From assembly GCA_964526225.1 (NCBI GenBank), contig CAZGLL010000021.1:1-31408 (forward strand): a DNA stretch of 31,408 bases, read 5' to 3'. The notes beneath the pieces were generated by a model, which was given only the letters and a program-made list of their open reading frames with translations, was not told the origin of the DNA and ran no database searches. Shown here piece after piece: positions 24,009-31,359 of the stretch (the first letter of the stretch is position 1; each line of letters starts with the position of its first letter). The stretch comes from DRYM01 sp964526225 (GTDB lineage: Archaea > Thermoproteota > Thermoprotei_A > EX4484-217-1). Position numbers and translations under genes: made by a program.

Positions 24009-25178
24009 CTAAATTGATGTTGTAAGTGTTTCTTTAGATCTCGCAAGTTTCTTCATAACCTTATCTATGGCCTTTAGGAAATCTTTTCTCGTAACCAAAG
24101 TTCTATTTTCCCTTATAGCGTTCATTCCGGCTTCCATACATATGGCTTTAATGTCGGCTCCTGTAGCTCCCTTTGTTTTAAGAGCCAATTCCCAGAGGTC
24201 TACGTCGCTTGCTAACTTCATTTTACGGGTGTGTATTTTAAATATTTCATGTCTGCTTTTCTCATCAGGTAGTGGTACCTCTATTAGTTTGTCGAATCTT
24301 CCTGGTCTTAGTAGTGCTGGGTCTAGTATGTCAGGTCTATTCGTAGCGGCAATAATTTTAACGTTACCTAGTGGATCGAAGCCGTCTATTTCAGCAAGCA
24401 ATTGCATCAGTGCTCTTTGAACTTCTCTTTCACCGCTTGTTCCAACATCAAGTCTTTTAGCCGCAATTGCATCTATTTCGTCAATGAATATTATTGATGG
24501 AGCTTTCATTCTAGCGTATCTGAAAACCTCCCTAACTAAGCGTGCTGATTCACCAATCCACTTACTTATAAGCTCTGATGCTACAAGCCTAATGAATGTA
24601 GCATTTGTATGATGAGCAACAGCCTTAGCTAATAATGTTTTTCCACAGCCTGGTGGGCCGTAAAGTAGTACTCCCTTTGGAGGCTCTATTCCTACTTCTT
24701 TAAATAACTCGGGATGTTTAAGAGGTAACTCTACAGTTTCCCTTAGCTCTCTAATTTGCTCGCTTAAGCCACCGATATCGTCGTATGTTGTTTCAGGCCT
24801 TTCAATAACCTCCATACCTTTAATTAATGGGTCAACATGTGATGGAAGCACTTCTACAATCGCTGAGCCTCTCTGGTTAAGCGCGACGACAGCTCCAGGA
24901 ACCAGTTTTGATCTATCTACGGCTCCGCTTATGTAAACAACTAGATTAGGCCCTGTACTGCTTTTGACAATAGCTCTATTGTTGTCTAGTATTTCTAAAA
25001 GCTGTCCCTCAATTAATGGTGGGGCAAGTAGTTTTTCAAGTTCGCTCTTATAATAATCAAGCTCCCTTCTCAAACTGTTTCTTTCAGACTCTAATTCTCT
25101 AAGTCTCCTTTCTAAATGCTTAACATACTCTATTAGCGCTTCAAAATCTTGAAACCCCTTATCGCTAGCAATAGCCAT
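24009..25178 (-). CDS. pan: proteasome-activating nucleotidase PAN
   Basis: This hexameric AAA+ ATPase unfolds substrates and opens the 20S proteasome gate. The domain order is right for PAN: an N-terminal coiled coil (roughly 12-55, KHLERRLRELESERNSLRRE), an OB domain, then AAA+ with Walker A GPPGCGKT, Walker B IIFIDEIDAIAAKR, sensor NRPDILDPALLRPGRFD and the C-terminal helical subdomain with TKGATGADIKAICMEAGM. Length is 389. The C-terminus ends KETLTTSI, so the usual hydrophobic-Tyr-any (HbYX) gate-opening motif is absent. GGGT lies a few bases before the ATG. Confidence 0.9.
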   Translation of the reverse strand: MAIASDKGFQDFEALIEYVKHLERRLRELESERNSLRRELDYYKSELEKLLAPPLIEGQLLEILDNNRAIVKSSTGPNLVVYISGAVDRSKLVPGAVVALNQRGSAIVEVLPSHVDPLIKGMEVIERPETTYDDIGGLSEQIRELRETVELPLKHPELFKEVGIEPPKGVLLYGPPGCGKTLLAKAVAHHTNATFIRLVASELISKWIGESARLVREVFRYARMKAPSIIFIDEIDAIAAKRLDVGTSGEREVQRALMQLLAEIDGFDPLGNVKIIAATNRPDILDPALLRPGRFDKLIEVPLPDEKSRHEIFKIHTRKMKLASDVDLWELALKTKGATGADIKAICMEAGMNAIRENRTLVTRKDFLKAIDKVMKKLARSKETLTTSI

Positions 25179-25246
25179 AGTTACCCTAAACCTCTCCGAA
25201 AATACTATCCAGTAAGCACATTAATAAGTTAATGTTGTCGCGGACT

Positions 25247-25256
25247 TTTATAAATG
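25247..25256. promoter_or_regulatory. TATA-like site between pan and mbf1
   Basis: TTTATAAATG is near-symmetric and lies in the 149-base gap between the divergent genes. It could serve pan to the left (start near 25223) and mbf1 to the right (start near 25278). A second box, CAATTAAATAAC near 25277, is better placed for mbf1. Confidence 0.35.
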
Positions 25257-25327
25257 TTTAGTGATAAAAGGAAGCAATTAAATAACATTGCTATAGTAAA
25301 CTAGCTTAAGAGGTGTGGATAAGCAAC

Positions 25328-25834
25328 ATGGTTGAGTGCGAACTTTGCGGTAGACCTATAGTAGGTAAAGCGTACAGAGTCTACGTTGAAGGAGCCGAAC
25401 TTACAGTATGTAATGTATGCTATATAAAAGTGGTGAGTCGTAAAAACACATCTTACACTAGTGTAGTTAGTGTAAGAAAGCAGAAAATAGCGCAGCCACA
25501 TACTAAGCCAAAACTACCTTTTAGAAGAACCCCGAGTCTAGATGTGGAGTACGAGGTTGTCGAAGACTATGCCCAAAGAATTAAAAGCGCTAGAGAGAGA
25601 CTAGGTTGGTCTCTTAGCGTTTTAGCGCAAAAGGTTAAAGAAAAAGAATCTGTTCTTAGAAGAATAGAACAAGGAAGATTAACTCCACCAATAGATTTAG
25701 CTAAAAGATTAGAGAAAATTTTAGGTATAAAACTTCTCGAACCAACAGTTGAAGAGTACGTTACAAAACGAATTGGAGATAAAGACTTAACCTTAGGGGA
25801 TATTGTAGTTATAAGGAAAAAGAAGGGAGATTAG
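25328..25834 (+). CDS. mbf1: multiprotein bridging factor 1 (MBF1)
   Basis: This is a conserved archaeal/eukaryotic protein linked to transcription and ribosomes. The N-terminus is a zinc ribbon (MVECELCGRPI and CNVCYIK) as in archaeal MBF1. A linker leads to a Cro-type helix-turn-helix from about residue 75: YAQRIKSARERLGWSLSVLA, with the KVKEKESVLRRIEQGRLTPP turn and LAKRLEKILGIKL. From the ATG at 25328 the length is 168. The frame extends five codons upstream to a GTG, but the family starts at MVECE. GAGGTG lies twelve bases before this ATG, somewhat far. hflX follows by a one-base overlap (TAGTG). Confidence 0.9.
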   Translation: MVECELCGRPIVGKAYRVYVEGAELTVCNVCYIKVVSRKNTSYTSVVSVRKQKIAQPHTKPKLPFRRTPSLDVEYEVVEDYAQRIKSARERLGWSLSVLAQKVKEKESVLRRIEQGRLTPPIDLAKRLEKILGIKLLEPTVEEYVTKRIGDKDLTLGDIVVIRKKKGD

Positions 25835-27123
25835 TGAGGAAAGCAGTAATAATCACAGTTAATGGAAGAAATAAGGGTAGAATAAAGGAGCTCATAGCTC
25901 TTTCAGAAACCTTAGGCTACACTATAGTCAAGATCTTCTCTCAGAACAGGGAAAAACCTGATCCAAGGTTTTTCCTTGGAAAAGGAAAATTTATGGAACT
26001 TGTAGAGTATATAAAGAGCATGCAAGATAAGGAAAAAGAAGATATAACATTAATTTTTGATGGAAGTTTAAAACCAGTACAATTTTTCAATATTTATAAG
26101 AGCCTTGGTAATGTAAACGTTCTAGATAGAGTACAGCTAATACTTGAAATATTTGATGAACATGCAGGTACGAAAGAGGCTAAATTACAAATAGAGCTTG
26201 CTAAACTTAAACATATTAAACCTATAGTTAAGGAATGGATTAGGCAAAGAAAACTAGGTGAACTCCCAGGATTCTTAGGTTCCGGAAGATACGATATTGA
26301 TGCTTACTACTTAATGATAAAACGTAGAATAACAAAAATTACAAGGGATTTGGAAAAGCTAAGGAAGCTAAGAGAGAAGCTTAGAAAAAGTAGAAGGAAA
26401 GTAGGAATAAACACTATAGCAATAGTAGGGTACACGTCCGCGGGCAAAACATCACTATTTAATGCATTAACTGGTATACGAAGAAAGGTAGGTGAGGAAC
26501 CCTTTACTACACTTTCACCTAAACATAGAGCCCTTTACCTAGATAATAAAATTAAAGTATTAGTAATGGATACTGTAGGTTTCATAGATTATGTACCCGT
26601 AGAAATAATTGAAGCGTTCTATTCAACACTTGAAGAAATAATTGAAGCTTCACTAATAATTTTAGTTATTGACATTTCAGAAAGTTTAGAGGAAATATGC
26701 AGAAAAATTAACGGTGTTTCCGAAACCCTAGAAAAGATAGGTGTTACAGGAAAACCTATGATAGTTACGTTTAACAAAATAGATTTAGTTGAAAATGTAA
26801 ATGAATTAAATGGTAAAACAGAGTTCATAAAGAATATGCTATCCAAACGGTACGATAATACTATAGCTTATGTTAACATTTCAGCTAAGAAGAAAATAGG
26901 TATTGATGAACTACTACATAAGATAAGAGAAGCATTTACGAAAGAAATAGTAAAAATAGTTGCTAAAATACCGGAAAGCAGGTTAAGTGACATTATGTTA
27001 CCGTTAAAAATAGTTGATAAACATAACGGATATTATACATGCGAAATCCATGTTTTTAGAGAAAACATAGGTTCAGCCTTAAAGAAGCTTAGGAGAAATA
27101 ATGCCCAATTAATTTCATATTAG
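25834..27123 (+). CDS. hflX: GTPase HflX
   Basis: HflX is a ribosome-binding GTPase that splits stalled or heat-damaged ribosomes. The N-terminal nucleotide-binding domain includes PDPRFFLGKGKFMEL and the GLDRVQ-like NVLDRVQLILEIF, followed by the coiled segment with KITRDLEKLRKLREKLRKSR. The G domain has G1 GYTSAGKTS, the switch FTTLSPK, G3 DTVGFID and G4 FNKIDL. The 429 residues are usual for archaeal HflX. It starts at a GTG overlapping the mbf1 stop, so the pair is coupled. The 20-base gap to aTrm56 suggests one operon through to tRNA-Val. Confidence 0.95.
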   Translation: MRKAVIITVNGRNKGRIKELIALSETLGYTIVKIFSQNREKPDPRFFLGKGKFMELVEYIKSMQDKEKEDITLIFDGSLKPVQFFNIYKSLGNVNVLDRVQLILEIFDEHAGTKEAKLQIELAKLKHIKPIVKEWIRQRKLGELPGFLGSGRYDIDAYYLMIKRRITKITRDLEKLRKLREKLRKSRRKVGINTIAIVGYTSAGKTSLFNALTGIRRKVGEEPFTTLSPKHRALYLDNKIKVLVMDTVGFIDYVPVEIIEAFYSTLEEIIEASLIILVIDISESLEEICRKINGVSETLEKIGVTGKPMIVTFNKIDLVENVNELNGKTEFIKNMLSKRYDNTIAYVNISAKKKIGIDELLHKIREAFTKEIVKIVAKIPESRLSDIMLPLKIVDKHNGYYTCEIHVFRENIGSALKKLRRNNAQLISY

Positions 27124-27144
27124 TTAGCTTTCAGGGACTCTAAG

Positions 27145-27705
27145 TTGAAAGTATTTGTTCTCAGACTTGGCCATAGACCTGAAAGAGATAAGAGAATTAC
27201 AACTCATGTGGGTTTAGTTGCTAGAGCTTTTGGAGCATCAGGACTTGTTCTCGCAGATATTGTTGACAATAAAGTTGTTGAAAGTTTAAGAAAAGTTGTA
27301 AAGAACTGGGGTGGAGAATTCGAAATAATTCAGGGTGTTAGTGCTAAAAAATTCATTAATGAATGGAGAAAGCATGGAGGAGAGGTTATTCATTTAACAA
27401 TGTATGGTTTGCCCGTAGACTACATAATACCTAAATTAAGGAATTCTAATAAAGATAAATTAATAATAGTTGGAGCAGAAAAAGTACCGATAGAGTATTA
27501 CAAGTTAGCTGATTACAATATTGCAATAGGTCATCAGCCACATTCCGAAGTAGCTGCTTTAGCAATATTCCTAGATAGACTCTTTGAAGGAAGAGAACTC
27601 TACATGAAATTTAGAAACGCGAAAATCCAGGTAGAACCCTGCGAGAAAGGGAAAAAGGTGATTAAGAAAGTTGAAGAGAAAAAACGACATAATAGAATTC
27701 GTTAA
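27145..27705 (+). CDS. trm56: tRNA (cytidine-56-2'-O)-methyltransferase aTrm56
   Basis: This SPOUT-knot enzyme methylates the ribose of C56 in the T-loop of archaeal tRNAs and stabilises the D-loop/T-loop contact. Family features include RLGHRPERDKRITTHVGLVA at the N-terminus, IIVGAEKVP and NIAIGHQPHSEVAALAIFLD, the knot and dimer helix. The 186-residue length fits, with a basic tail. The start is TTG, apparently the only suitable one, and the segment after it matches the family. Its last 35 bases overlap the start of the TFE gene. Confidence 0.88.
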   Translation: MKVFVLRLGHRPERDKRITTHVGLVARAFGASGLVLADIVDNKVVESLRKVVKNWGGEFEIIQGVSAKKFINEWRKHGGEVIHLTMYGLPVDYIIPKLRNSNKDKLIIVGAEKVPIEYYKLADYNIAIGHQPHSEVAALAIFLDRLFEGRELYMKFRNAKIQVEPCEKGKKVIKKVEEKKRHNRIR

Positions 27706-28192
27706 ACTAATGTTAGGTGAGCAAGCAGCGAAAATTTTTGCTGAACTTTACAAAATAGGCGAAGAAGTAAACGATGAGGAAATAGCTAAGAGGCTTGGAT
27801 TAAAGCTTAATGTAGTGAGGAAACAACTGTATCTTTTATCAGAGCAAGGACTTGTTTCTTATAGGAGAACCAAAGGAAAAAATGGAGAATGGTACACGTA
27901 CTATTGGAGAATAGAGAGGGACAGATTGTTAGGAATAATTCGTTCAAGAAAAATGATTACATTAAATAAATTACGGGAAAGACTAAGATACGAGGAAACA
28001 AATACATTTTACATTTGTCCGAATTGTGGAGTAAGATTTACATTTGATGAAGCATTAGAAAACGGTTTTAGATGTCCGAGATGTGGAATGTCTCTTGAGT
28101 ATTTTGATAATTCAAGAATAGTTGAGTTTTTACGTAGGAAAATAGCTGAATTGGAAAAGATAGTTTATAGTGAGGAAAAAAGTGGAAAATGA
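27671..28192 (+). CDS. tfe: transcription initiation factor TFE (alpha)
   Basis: TFE helps RNA polymerase open promoter DNA, the counterpart of eukaryotic TFIIE-alpha. The N-terminal winged helix is clear: DIIEFVKLMLGEQAAKIFAE, EEIAKRLGLKLNVVRKQLY and the wing with YTYYWRIERDRL. The C-terminal zinc ribbon has CPNC (in FYICPNCGVRF) and CPRC (in FRCPRCGMSLEY) and a final helix. Its length of 173 is normal. It starts with TTG inside the end of trm56, nine bases after AAAGGTGA, and its stop overlaps the methyltransferase start (ATGA), so all three are co-translated. Confidence 0.93.
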   Translation: MKRKNDIIEFVKLMLGEQAAKIFAELYKIGEEVNDEEIAKRLGLKLNVVRKQLYLLSEQGLVSYRRTKGKNGEWYTYYWRIERDRLLGIIRSRKMITLNKLRERLRYEETNTFYICPNCGVRFTFDEALENGFRCPRCGMSLEYFDNSRIVEFLRRKIAELEKIVYSEEKSGK

Positions 28193-29160
28193 GGGAGAAG
28201 ATAAATTTAGTGGATTTATTCTGTGGAGCTGGAGGTTTTGCAAAGGGTTTTTACGATTTAGGGTTTAACATTGTTTTAGCAATAGATAATTTTAAACTTG
28301 CCTCTGAAACATATAAGGCGAACTTTCCGGAAGCCATAGTTGTAACTGAAGATATAAGGGACATAGGTTGTGATTTCATATTCAAAATCTTAGACGGAAA
28401 AGATATAGATGTTGTTATAGGAAGTCCCCCTTGCGAACCATTTACCGGAGCTAATCCGCGTAGAAAAGAGAAACCATTGGATAGGCTATACTCGGATCCT
28501 ATGGGTCAATTAACATTAGAATTCATTAGGATTGTAAAATGTCTTAAACCTAGAATTTTCATAATGGAAAATGTCCCCCAAATACTTGATGATGGATTAA
28601 AACATGCTTTACGTAGGGAATTTAGAAACGCAGGATATAGTAACATATTTTTCAACATTCTAAGAGCTGAAGACTACGGTACACCCTCTCATAGAGTTAG
28701 AGTATTTATTTCGAACATTAAAATAAAGCCTAAGAGAACAGTTAAAAAATATATTACCGTTGAAGAAGCACTCAAGGACCTTCCTGAACCCGGTAGCTCA
28801 GAAGTACCGAATCATGAACCTGTACCTTTAAGTCCAAGGAAGCTTAGGAGAATAGCTAAGGTAAAATGGGGTCAGGCACTTATACGTTACGAAGGATTTA
28901 AAGGAAAACTTCTTCCAAACCTAATAAGACTTCACCCTAAAAAACTTGCACCAACCGTTCTCGGATCATCAAGGTTCATTCACCCCTTCGAAGACCGATT
29001 CTTAACAGTTAGAGAGCAGGCAAGACTCATGGGGTATCCTGATAACTTCGTTTTCTTAGGAGGTAGAGATGCACAATTTAACCAGGTTGGAGAGTCAGTT
29101 CCAGTACCTTTATCTAAGGCAATAGCTTCTGTTGTTCTAGAGAAACTCATAGAGGATTGA
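28189..29160 (+). CDS. orphan DNA (cytosine-C5) methyltransferase
   Basis: This enzyme transfers methyl from SAM to C5 of cytosine. All key motifs are present in 323 residues: motif I LVDLFCGAGGFAKGF (residues 7-21), the catalytic Cys82 in motif IV SPPCEPFTG, motif VI ENV at 127-129, motif VIII near YGTPSHRVRVF, and motifs IX-X with RLMGYP and QVGESVPVPLSKAIA. The target-recognition region is short (roughly 190-260), suggesting a short recognition site. No restriction endonuclease is adjacent. Instead it is coupled to TFE upstream and a SPOUT-like gene downstream by overlaps, implying a resident rather than defence role. The motif IV context is closer to the DNA than to the Dnmt2 tRNA type, but an RNA target is not excluded. 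Confidence 0.87.
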   Translation: MREKINLVDLFCGAGGFAKGFYDLGFNIVLAIDNFKLASETYKANFPEAIVVTEDIRDIGCDFIFKILDGKDIDVVIGSPPCEPFTGANPRRKEKPLDRLYSDPMGQLTLEFIRIVKCLKPRIFIMENVPQILDDGLKHALRREFRNAGYSNIFFNILRAEDYGTPSHRVRVFISNIKIKPKRTVKKYITVEEALKDLPEPGSSEVPNHEPVPLSPRKLRRIAKVKWGQALIRYEGFKGKLLPNLIRLHPKKLAPTVLGSSRFIHPFEDRFLTVREQARLMGYPDNFVFLGGRDAQFNQVGESVPVPLSKAIASVVLEKLIED

Positions 29161-29165
29161 GCATT

Positions 29166-29639
29166 ATGCTTTACATTATAGTTCACAATATAAGTAGTGT
29201 TCAGAGATTATCAGATATAGCACGATTCATATTAACATATACTAAGAAACATGAAGTACCATTACTCGTGCTTTCTAGAGTTTCAGGAAGCGCTGCACAA
29301 ACAGGATTAGCTGAAGTAAGTAAGCTCGCATACAAACTTGGACGACCAATATTAATAACCGAAGGCTTAGAGGACACATTACAAATAATTAAACCCGAAA
29401 AATGCTTCATAGTATTAGGCCAAGGTGAGGAAATCGATAGTGTTCTAAAAGAACTAGAAGAAAACAAGAAAGTAGCCCTAATACTACCCGGATCTGAAGC
29501 AGCATTTTCAAAATATGAAGCATCACTAGCAACACCCATTAAAGTTAATGGGTTAACCGAGGAAAACGGAATAGTCCCGCTAATAGCCATTACAATACAT
29601 AAGATAATAGCTTACATAAGAGAAAGTAGAAAAATATAA
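29166..29639 (+). CDS. SPOUT-like protein (COG4080 type)
   Basis: This is a cytosolic protein of about 157 residues with a pattern I associate with COG4080 proteins, a SpoU/SPOUT-like group sometimes called RecB-family nuclease in databases. It has MLYIIVHNISSVQRLSDIAR at the start, LLVLSRVSGSAAQTGLAEVS, and a late VALILPGSEAAFSKYEA and NGIVPLIAITIHKI. The last segment resembles the knot helix of SPOUT methyltransferases. I start at the ATG at 29166 (GAGG nine to ten bases upstream) rather than the TTG at 29157 that overlaps the previous stop. If an RNA methyltransferase, the substrate is unknown. It ends 32 bases before tRNA-Val and lies in an operon with aTrm56. Confidence 0.6.
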   Translation: MLYIIVHNISSVQRLSDIARFILTYTKKHEVPLLVLSRVSGSAAQTGLAEVSKLAYKLGRPILITEGLEDTLQIIKPEKCFIVLGQGEEIDSVLKELEENKKVALILPGSEAAFSKYEASLATPIKVNGLTEENGIVPLIAITIHKIIAYIRESRKI

Positions 29640-29671
29640 GCCACAGTCCCATTTAGAAAAATAATTCGACG

Positions 29672-29749
29672 GGGCCCGTCGTCTAGCCCGGTTAGGACGC
29701 CGCCCTCACGAGGCGGTGGTCGGGGGTTCAAATCCCCCCGGGCCCACCA
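29672..29749 (+). tRNA. tRNA-Val (anticodon CAC), CCA encoded
   Basis: The acceptor GGGCCCG (29672-29678) pairs perfectly with CGGGCCC (29739-29745), followed by discriminator A and an encoded CCA. The D arm has GTCTAGCCCGGTTAGGAC. The anticodon stem CCGCC/GGCGG closes the loop CTCACGA, giving anticodon CAC. The T arm is GGGGG-TTCAAAT-CCCCC. No intron is present. The stems are almost all G-C, in sharp contrast with the surrounding A/T-rich DNA. Confidence 0.97.
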
Positions 29750-30018
29750 TCTCCTTCCCTAGAATCCAAGCGAATTTCCACCTTATTCTCAATAATTACC
29801 ATGCGATAATCTCCTATTTTGACTAATGACAATTGGTATATGTAAGTGAATTTTCGAAGAATGTGTTTGAAGAATTCAGTTTTATGTTAAAACTTATGTT
29901 CCACTTGAACTAAAAGTTAAACATTGTTAAATACTCTTGTTGACATTCATTTTAAATGCTATATTAAAACTTAATATTATGGAAAATAGAACTTCTTTTA
30001 CTCAGAAGTGATGAACTC
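29750..30018 (+). other. intergenic stretch with a promoter only
   Basis: I see no gene or stable structure between tRNA-Val and the MoeA-like gene. TTTTAAAT at 29950-29957 and ATATTAAAAC at 29961-29970 are TATA-like and at suitable distance for the gene at 30019. AAGTGATG just before its ATG may act as the ribosome site. Confidence 0.4.
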
Positions 30019-31032
30019 ATGCGGCCAGTACGGGTTGAAGAAGCTTTAGGTAAAAAATTAGCGTATGATGTATCCTTAATAACTGAAGACTATAAGGGAG
30101 CAATACTTAAGAGAGGACATGTGATAACCTCCGAAGACATTGATATCCTTAAGAAATCTGGCCATTATGTTATTTTTGTAGAGGACGAGTCTGAAGGAGA
30201 ACTCGTTCATGAAGATGAGGCCGTACATTCTCTCGCTAAAGAACTTTCAGGTCCAGGTACTTACGTCGAGAAAATACCTGAAGGTAAAGCTTTAGTGAAA
30301 GCTGCTTATAACGGACTGTTTAAAGTTAATGAAAAAGCTCTTTTTGAAATAAACTATCGGGGCGTTTTCGCTATAGCTTCTAGGAGGACATATTCTCCGG
30401 TGAAGCAAAACGATATACTGGCTATAATAGATCTAATCCCCTTAACTGTATCTGTAAACGATTTTGAAGTACATTTGAAAATAGCTAAAAACAACTATCC
30501 AGTATTCACGGTTAAGAAGTTTATTAGGAAAAGTGTTGGCATAGTAGTTACTGGAACAGAAGTTTATGAAGGACTAATCGAAGATAAAGCTTCAGATAAA
30601 GTCGAAGAAAAAGTTAGAAAATATGGCGGTTATGTTGCTGAGAAAACAATAGTGCCAGACGATGAAACAAGAATTAGAGAAGTCATTCTCGACTTCCTTA
30701 GAAAATACGATTTAGTAATAGCTACGGGAGGTATGAGTGTTGATCCAACAGATAAAACACCTAAAGCAATAGCTTCAACCGGTGCAAAAATCATAGCATA
30801 TGGAATACCTGTAAAACCAACAACAATGAGCTTAATAGCGTACTACGGTGAAAAACCTATAATAGGCGTTTCCGCAGGAATAGTATTCTTCAAAGAAGAA
30901 AACGTACTAGACATCTTACTGCCAAAAATAATGGCAAATGAAAAATGGACACGTAAAGAAATAGCATCGTTAGGACATGGAGGAATAATGCCCATATTTC
31001 TCAAAAAACATGGAAAACATAAACATACATAA
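30019..31032 (+). CDS. MoeA/MogA-like molybdopterin-binding protein
   Basis: The 337-residue protein carries one MoCF_biosynth (molybdopterin-binding) domain in its C-terminal half. The signature is SVGIVVTGTEVYEGLIEDKA followed by DLVIATGGMSVDPTDKTPKA, the two phosphate- and pterin-binding loops of MoeA/MogA proteins, with IPVKPTTMSLIAYYGEKPII after it. The N-terminal half starts RPVRVEEALGKKLAYDVS, like MoeA domains I/II but abbreviated. It is shorter than MoeA (about 400) and lacks the final domain IV, so it belongs to a MoeA-like stand-alone family. It may act in molybdenum/tungsten cofactor metabolism. The exact reaction is not established by sequence. Confidence 0.85.
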   Translation: MRPVRVEEALGKKLAYDVSLITEDYKGAILKRGHVITSEDIDILKKSGHYVIFVEDESEGELVHEDEAVHSLAKELSGPGTYVEKIPEGKALVKAAYNGLFKVNEKALFEINYRGVFAIASRRTYSPVKQNDILAIIDLIPLTVSVNDFEVHLKIAKNNYPVFTVKKFIRKSVGIVVTGTEVYEGLIEDKASDKVEEKVRKYGGYVAEKTIVPDDETRIREVILDFLRKYDLVIATGGMSVDPTDKTPKAIASTGAKIIAYGIPVKPTTMSLIAYYGEKPIIGVSAGIVFFKEENVLDILLPKIMANEKWTRKEIASLGHGGIMPIFLKKHGKHKHT

Positions 31033-31077
31033 GTACAAAATAAAAACGTAAGCAACAAAAGTATTTAGATGAACCAA

Positions 31078-31127
31078 GTGATGAACCAACACCTAGCCGA
31101 GGAAATGAGGAAATCCCTGCAGGCTGA
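31078..31127 (+). ncRNA. C/D box sRNA with two 12-nt guides, probable 16S rRNA target
   Basis: The boxes lie in exact archaeal order: C box GTGATGA (31078-31084), a 12-nt guide ACCAACACCTAG, D' box CCGA (31097-31100, one change from CTGA), a 4-nt linker, C' box ATGAGGA (31105-31111, one change), a second 12-nt guide AATCCCTGCAGG, and D box CTGA (31124-31127). The first guide is complementary to CUAGGUGUUGGU and the second to CCUGCAGGGAUU. From memory, crenarchaeal 16S rRNA has GGCUAGGUGU and, a short way downstream, a GC(C/U)GCAGGGAAG segment, so both guides would address one region. The fifth-base rule would methylate the fifth base of each target (G in CUAGG, C in CCUGC). Double guides with nearby targets are typical of archaeal sRNAs. 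Confidence 0.7.
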
Positions 31128-31239
31128 AATAAACCTATTAACAAACCAACACAACGTAAAATTAAAATTAACGTACCTACCATTTCTAAGAACATAAACA
31201 AAAAAGAAACTAATGCCTGAACTTTTAAATCCAAAGAAA

Positions 31240-31320
31240 AGGGGATCTCCAGTTCTGTGGTGATTGTCGCTATTTCGAGGGGAGACTTACGACGCGTATA
31301 GCTGTTCCGGACGAGCTCAA
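31240..31320. other. GC-rich island, possible structured RNA
   Basis: Roughly 54% G+C by eye in an A/T-rich intergenic region between the C/D sRNA and tRNA-His, with no credible ORF. A TATA-like CTTTTAAAT lies just upstream on the plus strand. TCTCC near its start can pair with GGAGA about 30 bases later, and GTCG with CGAC. In A/T-rich hyperthermophiles such islands are often RNA genes. Strand and type are undetermined. Confidence 0.35.
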
Positions 31321-31359
31321 TTGAATGAGAAATTTCGGATAGAAAGAAGGAAGAGATTG

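Noticed and set aside
28189..29639. A restriction-modification system around the DNA methyltransferase
   Set aside because: The downstream gene is SPOUT-like and the upstream gene is TFE; no endonuclease-like ORF is adjacent.
30008..30014. GTGATGA resembling a C box before the MoeA-like gene
   Set aside because: No D box follows at guide distance, and the motif lies in the ribosome-site position of the ATG at 30019.
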